In this document: piece after piece, positions 53,378 through 63,882 of the stretch | Numbering within the stretch: the first letter of the stretch is position 1 | Layout: every line of letters starts with the position of its first letter | From: Planctomycetaceae bacterium | GTDB taxonomy: Bacteria; Planctomycetota; Phycisphaerae; Phycisphaerales; SM1A02 | Length of the DNA: 64,000 nucleotides | Reading direction: 5' to 3' | NCBI GenBank assembly: GCA_947492385.1 | Contig: CANLMX010000002.1 | Location: 40,992 to 104,991 of the forward strand | Position numbers and translations under genes: made by a program | The notes under the pieces: generated by a model | Told to the model about the DNA's origin: nothing | Database searches by the model: none | What the model saw: the letters and a program-made list of their open reading frames with translations, nothing else

Positions 53378-54508
53378 GTGCGTCGCCGTGCCACGATCCT
53401 CGCGCTCGTCGCCAGCCTGCTGGGCGCGTCCGCGCATGCGCAGCAGGAGTTCAAGCTCGACGACCGCGACCAGTGGCGCGAGCAGGACGCGCCGGCCCCC
53501 GGGTCCCCGGCGGCGGTGATCCGCATGGCGAAGCTTGCGCTTGCCAAGGGAGAGCCGAAGCGCGCGAAGGCACTGATGGACGCCTGGCTCGAGCGCTTCC
53601 CCGCCGACCCGCTGCGCGCCGAGGCACTGCTGGCGCGCGGCGACGCGCGCAATGCGCTCGGCGAGGAGTATGAAGCGCTCTTCGATTTCGAGGAGGTCGC
53701 GCGCCGCCATCCGTCAAGCGCGGCGTTCGTCCCGGCGCTCGAGCGCGAGTACGACATCGCCATGCGGTACGCCGGCGGGCTCAAGCGGAAGTTCTGGGGG
53801 ACGTTCCGCGTCGTGAACACCGACGACGACACGCAGGAGATCCTGATCCGCATCCAGGAGCGCCTCCCCGGGAGCGCGCTCGCCGAGAAGGCCGGCATGT
53901 CGCTCGCCGACTTCTATTACGACCGTCGCGACATGGAACTGGCGGCGGACGCGTACGACCTCTTTGTGCAGAACTACCCACGGTCGAGCCTTGCCGACAA
54001 GGCACGCCTGCGCCTGATCGCCGCGTACTGCTCGGGCTACAAGGGGCCCGAGTTCGACGCGCGCGGGCTGGCCGAGGCGTCGGTGAAGCTCCGTGAGCTG
54101 CAGGCCACCGAACCACTCCTTGCGAAGCAGATCGGCGCCGAGGCGATCCTCCTGCGCGTCTACGAGAGCGAGGCGGACAAGCGCCTGACCACGGCGAACT
54201 GGTACTGGAACACCAACGATCCCATCAGCGCCGAGCGCGAGATCCGCGCGCTCGTGAAAAAGTATCCCCGCAGCGTGGCCACGCTGCAGGCCCTGCGCGT
54301 GATCGACGACGTGCTGGCGAAGCTTCCTGAGTCGGTCCGCAAGACCGCACCCGATTACGCCGGCATCCGACGCGAGCTGCTCCGCAATTCCCCCGTGGCC
54401 CAGACGACGCTCCCGCCAGAGGCACCGCGAGTCGACGAGAAGCTGATCTCCGAGGTCGCGCCGGCAGAGGCGCCCGCGCCTGCACCCGCACCGGCACCAA
54501 AGCCATGA
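53378..54508 (+). CDS. Outer membrane assembly lipoprotein BamD/YfiO-like TPR protein (GTG start)
   Basis: TPR-like helices (ELAADAYDLFVQNYPRSSLADKARLRLIAAY), exported N-terminus, coupled to lptE-like gene. Confidence 0.7.
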   Translation: MRRRATILALVASLLGASAHAQQEFKLDDRDQWREQDAPAPGSPAAVIRMAKLALAKGEPKRAKALMDAWLERFPADPLRAEALLARGDARNALGEEYEALFDFEEVARRHPSSAAFVPALEREYDIAMRYAGGLKRKFWGTFRVVNTDDDTQEILIRIQERLPGSALAEKAGMSLADFYYDRRDMELAADAYDLFVQNYPRSSLADKARLRLIAAYCSGYKGPEFDARGLAEASVKLRELQATEPLLAKQIGAEAILLRVYESEADKRLTTANWYWNTNDPISAEREIRALVKKYPRSVATLQALRVIDDVLAKLPESVRKTAPDYAGIRRELLRNSPVAQTTLPPEAPRVDEKLISEVAPAEAPAPAPAPAPKP

Positions 54509-55041
54509 CCACGCACCGCCCCATCGCCGCGGCATGCCTCGTCCTCGGCGCGCTTGCCGCGGGCTGCGCATCGGACGGCCCTTCGCCGGATGCCCCCGGA
54601 TACGCGGTGAAGAACCGGTACCCGAAGGAGTACCGCACGGTGGCGGTCAACGTGTTCCGCAACGACACGTACGACCGCCCTCTCAACGGCCAACTCACCG
54701 AGGCGCTCATCAAGGAAGTCCAGGCGGTCACGCCGTACCGCATCGCCAGTGAGTCGCGCGCGGACACGCTGCTGCGCGGCACGGTCCGCCGGCGCAACGT
54801 GCGCGAGCTCTCCAAGAGCCGCAGCACCGGCCTCACCGAGGAGGCGCTCTACGAGGTGACCATCGACTGGGAGTGGGTCGACCAGCGCACCGGCAAGGTG
54901 ATCGTCGCACGCAACGGGTTCACCGCAAGCGCGCTGTTCGTCCCCAGCCGCCCGTCCGCGGAACCCACCGAGATCGGTCGGTTCGCGGTCGTCCAGAACC
55001 TGGCCACGGACGTCGTCGCGAACATGCAGGCCACCTGGTGA
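54505..55041 (+). CDS. LptE-like LPS assembly lipoprotein
   Basis: Lipobox LAAGC; YRTVAVNVFRNDTYDRPLNGQLTEALIKEVQAVTPYRIASESRADTLLRGTV typical of LptE. Confidence 0.8.
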   Translation: MTTHRPIAAACLVLGALAAGCASDGPSPDAPGYAVKNRYPKEYRTVAVNVFRNDTYDRPLNGQLTEALIKEVQAVTPYRIASESRADTLLRGTVRRRNVRELSKSRSTGLTEEALYEVTIDWEWVDQRTGKVIVARNGFTASALFVPSRPSAEPTEIGRFAVVQNLATDVVANMQATW

Positions 55042-55084
55042 CCTCCCGGGGACCGTCGGCGCGCATATCGTTCACTTTCCCCCC

Positions 55085-57160
55085 ATGCATTCCATGACGA
55101 ACGCCGAACGACTGCCCGACGCCTCCGCCGCCCATTTCGCTGACGAGGGGCCGCGCGGACGCGAGCCGCAGCGCGAGACGCCGAGCCGTGGCCCGGCGCC
55201 GGGTGCGCCCAGGCGCGGCGGGGCGCTCACGGCGATCATGCTGGTCGCGCTGCTCGGGCTCATCGTGGTGGTGCTGACCTCGAGCGGGCCACAGGGAGAG
55301 CGCATCTCGTGGCAGCAGCTCATGAGCTACGCCAAGGAGAAGAAGCTCGCCGGCGAGGTCGAGATCTCCGAGGGTCAGGCGTCCGCCCGGCTCAAGCCCG
55401 GCAGCGTGCCCGGAGTCACCGCCGAAGCCGCCCCGACGACCGTCACCGTCGCCATCGACCCGCGCGCGGTCAACTTCTACCTGTCACAGCTCGACGCCGA
55501 GGGCGTCCCGTTCGTCTCGAACGTGGGCAGCTCGTTCATCGGCCAGCTCTTCCTGACGATCATCGGGCCCCTGCTCCTCTTCGGGCTCCTCATCTTCTTC
55601 CTCTCGCGGTCCATGCGCGGCGCCGGCGGCGGCCCCGGAGGCATGCTCGGCAGCTTCGGGAAGAGCCGCCACCGGGTCCAGACCAAGGAGAGCGTGAACG
55701 TCACGTTCGCCGATGTCGCCGGCATCGAGGAGGCGAAGGAGGAAGTCACGGAGATCGTCGAGTTCCTGAAGAACCCCAAGCGGTTCCAGAAGCTCGGCGG
55801 GCGCATCCCGCGCGGCGTGCTGCTCGAGGGCCCCCCGGGATGCGGCAAGACGCTGCTCGCGAAGGCCATCGCAGGCGAGGCGGACGTCCCGTTCTTCTCG
55901 ATCTCGGGCTCGGACTTCGTCGAGATGTTCGTGGGCGTGGGCGCCAGCCGGGTGCGCGACCTCTTCAAGCAGGCCAAGGAGAACTCGCCCTGCATCATCT
56001 TCCTCGACGAGATCGATGCGGTCGGACGCCGCCGCGGCGGCGGGTTCACCACCGGCGGCCACGACGAGCGCGAGCAGACGCTCAACGCCATCCTGGTCGA
56101 GATGGACGGCTTCGAGGCCAGCGACCAGGTCATCGTCATCGCCGCGACGAACCGCGCGGACGTGCTCGACCCCGCGCTCACGCGGCCGGGCCGCTTCGAC
56201 CGCGTCGTGGGCGTGAGCCTGCCCGACGTCGTCGGCCGGCGCCAGATCCTCGGCGTCCACGCACGCAAGGTCAAGCTCGCGCCCGACGTGGACCTCGACC
56301 GGCTCGCGCGCGCGACGCCGATGTTCAGCGGCGCGGACCTCGCGGCCCTCATCAACGAGGCCGCGATCATCGCGACCATGGCCGACAAGGACATGATCGA
56401 GATGGTCGATCTCGAGGAGGCGCGCGACAAGGTCCGCTACGGCCGCGCCAAGCGCAGCAAGCGCATCGAGGAGCAGGAGCGCGTCGCGACCGCGTACCAC
56501 GAGGCCGGCCACGCGGTGGTGCAGATGCTGCTGCCCGACGCCGACCCGCTGCACAAGGTCACCATCATCCCCCGCGGGCAGGCGCTCGGCACGACGTTCA
56601 GCCTGCCCGAGAAGGATCGGTACGGGTACGGGCGCCGGTTCTGCGACGCCACGATGCGCGTCCTGTGCGCGGGGCGCATCGCCGAGCAGCGCAAGACCGG
56701 CGACATCTCGAGCGGCGCGGGCATGGACATCAAGATGGTCACACGGCTCGCGCGCGCCATGGTGCTCGAATGGGGCATGAGCGAGCGGCTCGGCTTCGTC
56801 AGCTACCGGGGCGAGGACAGCCGCGAGACGTTCATCCCCGAGAAGGACTACTCGCCGGAGACGGCGCACCTCATTGACGAGGAGATCCGGCGCCTCGCGG
56901 ACGAGGCCTTCACCGATGCGAAGCGGCTGATCGACTCGCGGTGGGACCAGGTGGTCGCCGTGGCCGAGTCGCTCCTCAAGTACGAGACACTCACGAAGGA
57001 CGACGTCGACCGAGTGATGCGGGGCGAGCCGCCGATGAAGCCGACCGTCGCCGACCTGCTCGGCGCCGAGATGGCGAAGCCGTCCGCGAAGCCCGCGCTG
57101 CCGTCCGCGAAGCCCGACGAGGGGGCGGCGCCCGGCGGCGCAGTGCCGAGCCCGGCGTGA
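55085..57160 (+). CDS. ftsH: ATP-dependent zinc metalloprotease FtsH
   Basis: [49 protein letters not shown] region, [11 protein letters not shown] (HEXXH). Confidence 0.98.
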   Translation: MHSMTNAERLPDASAAHFADEGPRGREPQRETPSRGPAPGAPRRGGALTAIMLVALLGLIVVVLTSSGPQGERISWQQLMSYAKEKKLAGEVEISEGQASARLKPGSVPGVTAEAAPTTVTVAIDPRAVNFYLSQLDAEGVPFVSNVGSSFIGQLFLTIIGPLLLFGLLIFFLSRSMRGAGGGPGGMLGSFGKSRHRVQTKESVNVTFADVAGIEEAKEEVTEIVEFLKNPKRFQKLGGRIPRGVLLEGPPGCGKTLLAKAIAGEADVPFFSISGSDFVEMFVGVGASRVRDLFKQAKENSPCIIFLDEIDAVGRRRGGGFTTGGHDEREQTLNAILVEMDGFEASDQVIVIAATNRADVLDPALTRPGRFDRVVGVSLPDVVGRRQILGVHARKVKLAPDVDLDRLARATPMFSGADLAALINEAAIIATMADKDMIEMVDLEEARDKVRYGRAKRSKRIEEQERVATAYHEAGHAVVQMLLPDADPLHKVTIIPRGQALGTTFSLPEKDRYGYGRRFCDATMRVLCAGRIAEQRKTGDISSGAGMDIKMVTRLARAMVLEWGMSERLGFVSYRGEDSRETFIPEKDYSPETAHLIDEEIRRLADEAFTDAKRLIDSRWDQVVAVAESLLKYETLTKDDVDRVMRGEPPMKPTVADLLGAEMAKPSAKPALPSAKPDEGAAPGGAVPSPA

Positions 57161-57181
57161 GACTCGCGCCCCGCGGCGGCG

Positions 57182-58534
57182 TCACTCGCGTCCTAGCGTC
57201 CGGTTGCGCCGAAGCACGTGGTGGTAGCGGCGTGCGAATCGGTGCGCCTCGTCACGGATCGCCTGGCAGAGCCGGAGTCCAGCGTTGTTGCGGGCCAGAC
57301 GGATCGGCTCGCTCTCCCGCTCGACGTGGATCAGCTCCTCCTTCTTCGCGAGGCTGATCACCATGGCCGGGCGGTCGGGGAACTCCGCCAGCGCCTCGAG
57401 CGCCGCATGGAGCTGGCCGAGGCCTCCGTCGATGAGCAGCACGTCCGGCAGCAGTTCCCGGTGCTCCTGCGCATCCTTCCATCGCCGGGCGACCACCTCG
57501 CGGATCGCACGGTAGTCGTCGTTTCCAGCCGTCGTGATCCGGTAGCGGCGGTACGCGTCCTTGAACGGCTTGCCGTCGACGAAGCAGACCTTGCTCGCCA
57601 CCGTCTCCTCGCCGCCGAGGTGCGCGATGTCGATCGCTTCCATGCAGCGGATCGTCCGGTCCATTCCGAGCGTGCGCTGCAGGCTGCGCGCACCCACCGC
57701 CGGGTCGCCCGCGAACACCATGAGCTCGGGTTGCCAGTCGTACTCCTCGCCGCGCCGGGTCTCGCGATCGTCGAGCTTCGAGAGCGCGTGGACCTGGTCC
57801 CGCAGCACCGCCGCGTCCTCGAAGCGCCGCTCCGCGGACGCCCGCTCCATCTCTCCCTGCAGCTCGCGCACCAGCACGCTCCGGCGCGAGCCGAGGCAGC
57901 GCAGGAAGCGGTCCACGTCGCGGCGGTACCGATCGGGCCCGACGCGGTTCGCGCACGGCGCCGTGCACTGGCCGATCGAGTGGAGGAGGCACGGCCGGAA
58001 CCGCCGATTCGCGGGGTCGTCGGACCGGATCGCAAGGTCGCAGGTGCGGAACTGGAACGCGCGCTGCATCACGGTGATGGCGCTGCGGAGGGCGTGCACG
58101 CTCGTGAACGGACCGAAGATGCGGGCACCGGCGAAGCGTTCGTCCGATGGGTTGCGCGTGACGTAGACGCCGGGGAACTCCTCGCGCACGGTCACCGCGA
58201 GGTACGGGAAGGTCTTGTCATCCTTCAGGAGCTCGTTGAAGCGCGGGTGGAGGTCCTTGACCAGCCGGGCCTCCAGGAGGAGCGCCTCCCACTCGGCCTC
58301 GCACTCGAGCACCTCGACGTCCACGACCCAGTCGAGCATCGGCTGCTTCCGGGCACCGAGGTCGGCGCTCGGCACGAAGTAGCTGCTCACCCGGTCCGGC
58401 AGGCACACCGCCTTCCCCACGTACAGCACCCGGCCCTCGGCGTCCTTCATGAGGTACACCCCGGGCACCTTCGGGAGGGCCCGGGCCTTCTCGGACAGCC
58501 GTTGCAGGCGCTCGGACCGCGATTCTGCGGACAT
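57182..58534 (-). CDS. uvrC: Excinuclease ABC subunit C, short form without C-terminal HhH region
   Basis: GVYLMKDAEGRVLYVGKAVCLPDRVSSYF (GIY-YIG), UVR region, EAIDIAHLGGEETVASKV, LLIDGGLGQLHAAL, ends IRDEAHRFARRYHHVLRRNRTLGRE. Confidence 0.9.
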   Translation of the reverse strand: MSAESRSERLQRLSEKARALPKVPGVYLMKDAEGRVLYVGKAVCLPDRVSSYFVPSADLGARKQPMLDWVVDVEVLECEAEWEALLLEARLVKDLHPRFNELLKDDKTFPYLAVTVREEFPGVYVTRNPSDERFAGARIFGPFTSVHALRSAITVMQRAFQFRTCDLAIRSDDPANRRFRPCLLHSIGQCTAPCANRVGPDRYRRDVDRFLRCLGSRRSVLVRELQGEMERASAERRFEDAAVLRDQVHALSKLDDRETRRGEEYDWQPELMVFAGDPAVGARSLQRTLGMDRTIRCMEAIDIAHLGGEETVASKVCFVDGKPFKDAYRRYRITTAGNDDYRAIREVVARRWKDAQEHRELLPDVLLIDGGLGQLHAALEALAEFPDRPAMVISLAKKEELIHVERESEPIRLARNNAGLRLCQAIRDEAHRFARRYHHVLRRNRTLGRE

Positions 58535-58572
58535 TGCGGGAAATCCTACGGAGCAAGGGCGCGTTCGACCCG

Positions 58573-58578
58573 TATAAT
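58573..58578 (+). promoter_or_regulatory. Perfect -10 hexamer TATAAT upstream of the Cys-rich lipoprotein gene
   Basis: cccgTATAATcctcc, 60 nt upstream of ATG; no clear -35. Confidence 0.4.
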
Positions 58579-58637
58579 CCTCCTCCCGGCCCCCAATCGG
58601 CGGCCGGACACCGAACACCCCTTACGGAGAACCCGCC

Positions 58638-59099
58638 ATGAAGAAGTTTGCCTTCCTGACCGCCGGCCTGGCCGCCTCGCTCTTCCTGACCGCCTGCGAC
58701 TGCACCGAGAAGCAGAACACCGCGGCGGGCGCGATGGGCGACAAGGCCGCCTGCTGCTCGACCGACAAGAAGTGCGACGCCAAGTGCACCGGCGACGCCA
58801 AGAGCTGCGCGAAGACCGATTGCTGCCAGAAGGCCGATGCCAAGACGGCGGCCCCCGGCGCCGTCAGCGACAAGAAGGAGGGCGGCTGCTGCTCGTCCAC
58901 CAAGACCTCGGCCAAGTCCGACTGCGCGACGACCTGCCCGGCCACGAAGTCCGAGTGCTCCACCAAGACCGATGCGAAGGCCTGCCCGGCCACCTGCCCC
59001 ATGACCGGCACCTCCAAGGATGCCTCGATGGGCGCGGTGAGCGAGAAGAAGGAAGGCGGCTGCTGCAAGAGCCAGTCGTCCTGCACCAAGCAGGGCTGA
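58638..59099 (+). CDS. Small cysteine-rich lipoprotein with internal repeats
   Basis: Signal peptide with lipobox LFLTAC; 19 Cys in 153 aa, many as CC pairs; repeats GAVSDKKEGGCCSS / GAVSEKKEGGCCKS. Confidence 0.8.
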   Translation: MKKFAFLTAGLAASLFLTACDCTEKQNTAAGAMGDKAACCSTDKKCDAKCTGDAKSCAKTDCCQKADAKTAAPGAVSDKKEGGCCSSTKTSAKSDCATTCPATKSECSTKTDAKACPATCPMTGTSKDASMGAVSEKKEGGCCKSQSSCTKQG

Positions 59100-59142
59100 G
59101 CCCCGCGCGGGCCTCCGCGCCCGCCGATCGACCGTGATTCCC

Positions 59143-59169
59143 GCACGCCCGCCTCCCAGGCGGGCGTGC
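59143..59169 (+). terminator. Strong terminator-like hairpin downstream of the Cys-rich lipoprotein gene
   Basis: gcacgcccgcct-ccc-aggcgggcgtgc perfect 12-bp stem; weakly T-rich downstream (gtgctttc). Confidence 0.6.
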
Positions 59170-59250
59170 GTGCTTTCGGGCCCGGCGCATGAACCGCGCG
59201 ATCGCGCCCGGCACCGGCACCCCGCGCGCGGCGGGTACCCTTCCCGCCCG

Positions 59251-60543
59251 ATGGCCACCACCCTCCTGCGCGGCGGACGCGTGATCTGCTCCGCTTCCGG
59301 ACTCGATGCGACCGCCGACGTGCTGCTGGCCGATGGCCGCGTGGCGGCGGTGTCGCGCACCCGAGGCGAACTGCCGGCCACGGGCGCAGAGGTCGTCGAC
59401 TGCGAGGGGCTCCTCGTCGTCCCCGGCCTGATCGATCCCCACGTGCACCTGCGCGAACCGGGCGGCGAGCACAAGGAAACCATCGCCACGGGCGTCGCGG
59501 CCGCGATCGCCGGGGGGTTCACCAGCGTCTGCTGCATGCCCAACACGCAGCCATGCCTCGATTCGGCGCCACTGGTCGAGTTCGTGCGCATGCGCGCCCG
59601 GGAGGCGAACCTGGCGCGCGTGTTCGTCGCGGGCGCCGCGACCGTCGGCCGGGCGGGCGAACAGCTCGCGCCCATGGCCTCGATGGCGAACGCCGGTGCC
59701 GTGGCATTCACCGACGACGGCGAGGGTATCGCCAGCGCGCAGGTGATGCTGCGCGTCCTCCAGATGGCGAAGGCCGTCGGGCGCCCATTCATGCAGCACT
59801 GCCAGGAGCCGACGCTCACGCAGGGTGCATCGATGAATGCCGGACCGCTGCAGGCGAAGCTCGGGCACGGCGGCTGGCCCGCCATCGCCGAGGAGCTGAT
59901 GCTGGAGCGCGACGTGATGCTGAACCGGGGCGTCGGGGCGCGCTACCACGCGCAGCACCTGTCGGCCGCAGGGAGCGCGGACATCCTGCGGCGCGCACGA
60001 GCCGCGGGGCAGCCCGTGAGCGGCGAAGCCAGCCCGCATCACCTGCTGCTGACCGACGCCGAGTGCGCGGGCGACCGCACCGACGCCAAGATGAACCCGC
60101 CCCTGCGCACGACGTCCGACGTCCAGGCGCTGCGCCAGGCGGTGGCCGAGGGAGTGATCGACGTGCTCGCCACCGACCACGCACCCCACTCGCCTGCAGA
60201 GAAGGCGCGGGACTTCGCGAGCGCACCCTTCGGAATCATCGGGCTCGAGCATGCGCTGCCCCTGTATCGCGAGGCGCTGGTCGACAGCGGCGCCATCGGC
60301 TGGGCGCGGCTCATCGAGCTCATGACGCTGCAGCCTGCGCGCCTGCTCGGCCTCGAGACGATGGGGCTCGGCACGCTGCGCATCGGTGCGCCCGCGGACG
60401 TCACGGTGATCGATCCCGAGGCCCGCTGGACGGTCGATGCCGGCGACCTCCGCTCCAAGAGCAGGAACACCCCCTTCGCCGGCCGCTCGCTGCGCGGGCG
60501 TGCCGCGGCCGTGTACGTCGACGGCGTGCGGAAGCGCGCGTAG
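59251..60543 (+). CDS. pyrC: Dihydroorotase
   Basis: VPGLIDPHVHLREPGGEHKETIATG, EASPHHLLLTD, KMNPPLRT, DVLATDHAPHSPAEK. Confidence 0.95.
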   Translation: MATTLLRGGRVICSASGLDATADVLLADGRVAAVSRTRGELPATGAEVVDCEGLLVVPGLIDPHVHLREPGGEHKETIATGVAAAIAGGFTSVCCMPNTQPCLDSAPLVEFVRMRAREANLARVFVAGAATVGRAGEQLAPMASMANAGAVAFTDDGEGIASAQVMLRVLQMAKAVGRPFMQHCQEPTLTQGASMNAGPLQAKLGHGGWPAIAEELMLERDVMLNRGVGARYHAQHLSAAGSADILRRARAAGQPVSGEASPHHLLLTDAECAGDRTDAKMNPPLRTTSDVQALRQAVAEGVIDVLATDHAPHSPAEKARDFASAPFGIIGLEHALPLYREALVDSGAIGWARLIELMTLQPARLLGLETMGLGTLRIGAPADVTVIDPEARWTVDAGDLRSKSRNTPFAGRSLRGRAAAVYVDGVRKRA

Positions 60544-60552
60544 CGGCTGACT

Positions 60553-61686
<1,134 letters not shown>

Positions 61687-61793
61687 GGGGGTGGAAACCT
61701 GTGCTGGGACGGAGGTTGCGGGGGCGCCGAAATTCTTCTCGGTCGATGCGGTTCCGGGCGAACCCGGAGGCGGGGAGAGATCGTAGCACGGGC

Positions 61794-62651
61794 ATGACGA
61801 CCCTTGCCGCGACCGTCGAATCTGCCACCTGGGCCGGGCTGGACGCCTGGCGGGCGGCCGACTCGATGGTCGAAGCGTTCGCGGGGCTCGACCGGCGCAT
61901 CGCAGCGAAGCTGCAGCGGCTGGTCGAGGTGTCCGACCTCTCGAAGGCGATGGAACGCCCGAGGGGTACGATCCCGGCCGCGCGGCCCGTCGCCGCACGG
62001 TCCGAGCCCCGCCCCATGGTGACCGCCGCCGAGCGATCAGACGAGACGCTGCTTTCGGACTACCTGTCCGGGGACCGTGCCGCGTTCGCGGCGCTGGTGG
62101 AGCGGTACCGCCGCGAGCTTCACGGCTTCCTCGCCCGGTTCCTCGGCTCCAACGCCGCGGCGGACGACGTGTTCCAGGAGACGTTCCTCCAGGTCCACCT
62201 CGCCGCCGACACGTTCGACCGTGCGCGTGCGTTCAAGCCGTGGCTCTTCACGATCGCAGCCAACAAGGCCCGCGACTGGCACCGACGGCAGAAGCGCCGT
62301 CGCGCACTCAGCCTGGACGCCCCCACCGGCTCGGACGCGGAAGGCGCCCGGATGGTGGACCTGATGGACGGCGGCGCCCCCGCACCCGATGCCTCGCTCG
62401 AGGGGGCCGAAGTGCGCGCACAGGTGAAGGACGTGGTGGACGCCATGCCCGCCATCTACCGCGAGGTGCTGCAGCTGAACTACTTCCAGCGGATGAGCTA
62501 CCAGCAGATCTCCGAGGTGCTGGGCATCCCGCTCGGGACCGTGAAGAGCCGCATCCACGCGGCGACCGCGACCTTCGCGGACCAATGGAAGTCGGTCGCG
62601 TCGCGTCCGCAGCGCACCAGCCCCCGTGCCGACAAGGAGTCCAAGGCATGA
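61794..62651 (+). CDS. ECF-type RNA polymerase sigma factor with about 75-aa N-terminal extension
   Basis: FQETFLQVHLAADTFDRARAFKPWLFTIAANKARDWHRRQ (sigma2), YREVLQLNYFQRMSYQQISEVLGIPLGTVKSRIH (sigma4). Alternative start 62016; the extension keeps high GC3. Confidence 0.88.
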   Translation: MTTLAATVESATWAGLDAWRAADSMVEAFAGLDRRIAAKLQRLVEVSDLSKAMERPRGTIPAARPVAARSEPRPMVTAAERSDETLLSDYLSGDRAAFAALVERYRRELHGFLARFLGSNAAADDVFQETFLQVHLAADTFDRARAFKPWLFTIAANKARDWHRRQKRRRALSLDAPTGSDAEGARMVDLMDGGAPAPDASLEGAEVRAQVKDVVDAMPAIYREVLQLNYFQRMSYQQISEVLGIPLGTVKSRIHAATATFADQWKSVASRPQRTSPRADKESKA

Positions 62652-63748
62652 CCGAGCCTCCCCTGCCGCCGCCCCGCGGCGAGCCCACCCTCTGCGACGC
62701 AGACATGCGCGTGCTCGACTTCATTGCCGAGCACGGCTTCGACGCATCCCGGGTGAACGAGCTCCCTGAGGAGGACCGCCCGCGTGCGATGGCGCTCATC
62801 CGGCAGATGGGCGTGCTTGATGCGTATCCCGCCGACGACGCGGGCGATGCGCTCGTCGACGCCACGCTCGCGCGAATCGACCGGTACGAGGAAGCGCTCG
62901 CGGAGGCTCGCCGGATCACGCCGCGCCACGTGCCGACGTTCCGCCTGTCGAGCATCATCGGCGTGGCTGCGCTCGTGATGCTCGGCGTCGGCACGGCCAT
63001 CCCGATCGTCGCGGAACTGCGTCGCCAGAGCCTGGTGACCCTCTGCGGCAACAACCTGCGCTCGGTGCACGGGGCGCTCAGCGCCTACGCCGGCGCGAAC
63101 GACGGGTCGCTTCCGCTCTCCGCGTCGATCGGCGACTTCACCAGCATGTTCGGCCGCCGCGGTGCGACGGGCGACGTCGCCCGTCGCGGCATGCAATCGA
63201 TCCCCGGCCCGCAGGCCCCGCCGACGTCAGGCGCGGTCCGCCCGCAGGTGGTCATGCAGATGTGGTTCGACGTTCCGAGCAGGACGGTGTTCGTCGTGCA
63301 GGGCGTGCGCACGTGGTCGGAGTCCCACCACAGTGCGCACCTCGACGGGCTCGTCGAGGGCGGGTACGCGTCCCATGACGACCTGCGCTGCCCCGCGTGC
63401 AGCCAGGGCCGTCCGTGCTTCGCGTACCGCGTGCCGGCGCGCGGCCAGCGCTTCATGCTCGACACCCCGTACCGCACCGTCCAGGTCGCCGACGCGAACC
63501 CCATGATCGAGGACCATCGGCTGGGGCTTCCGACCGAACGCCGCGCGCTCAACTCGCGCAACCATGCCGAGGCGGGCCAGAACGTGCTCTTCTCGGACGG
63601 TGCCGTCGAGTGGCGGCTGTCGCCGATGATCGTGACCGGCCAGGACCTGGTCGACAACATCTGGCTGCCCCGCGACGACCATGGACGCGAACAGCTCCGA
63701 TTCCGCTCGTGGGCTGCGGGCCCCGACGACAACTTCGTGGCGCAGTGA
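62648..63748 (+). CDS. Membrane protein coupled to ECF sigma: helical N-terminus, single TM, pseudopilin/DUF1559-like extracytoplasmic region
   Basis: ATGA overlap with sigma gene; TM IIGVAALVMLGVGTAIPIVA; CGNNLRSVHGALSAYAGANDGSLP and NHAEAGQNVLFSDGAVEWRLS. Confidence 0.7.
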   Translation: MTEPPLPPPRGEPTLCDADMRVLDFIAEHGFDASRVNELPEEDRPRAMALIRQMGVLDAYPADDAGDALVDATLARIDRYEEALAEARRITPRHVPTFRLSSIIGVAALVMLGVGTAIPIVAELRRQSLVTLCGNNLRSVHGALSAYAGANDGSLPLSASIGDFTSMFGRRGATGDVARRGMQSIPGPQAPPTSGAVRPQVVMQMWFDVPSRTVFVVQGVRTWSESHHSAHLDGLVEGGYASHDDLRCPACSQGRPCFAYRVPARGQRFMLDTPYRTVQVADANPMIEDHRLGLPTERRALNSRNHAEAGQNVLFSDGAVEWRLSPMIVTGQDLVDNIWLPRDDHGREQLRFRSWAAGPDDNFVAQ

Positions 63749-63806
63749 AGTGCGCCGACCTGGCGCCCGCCGGCCAAGCCAATAACGCGGCCGGACGCTG
63801 CGGGGA

Positions 63807-63835
63807 TTGAAGGCCCACGGGGATTGCGCTATCCT
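63807..63835 (+). promoter_or_regulatory. Candidate sigma70 promoter for rpmI
   Basis: TTGAAG-17 bp-TATCCT upstream of the rpmI start, in the gap after the preceding gene. Confidence 0.5.
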
Positions 63836-63882
63836 GTGCGATTCTCCGCCCGCACGGGCGGCCGAACCGAACGGACCACGCC

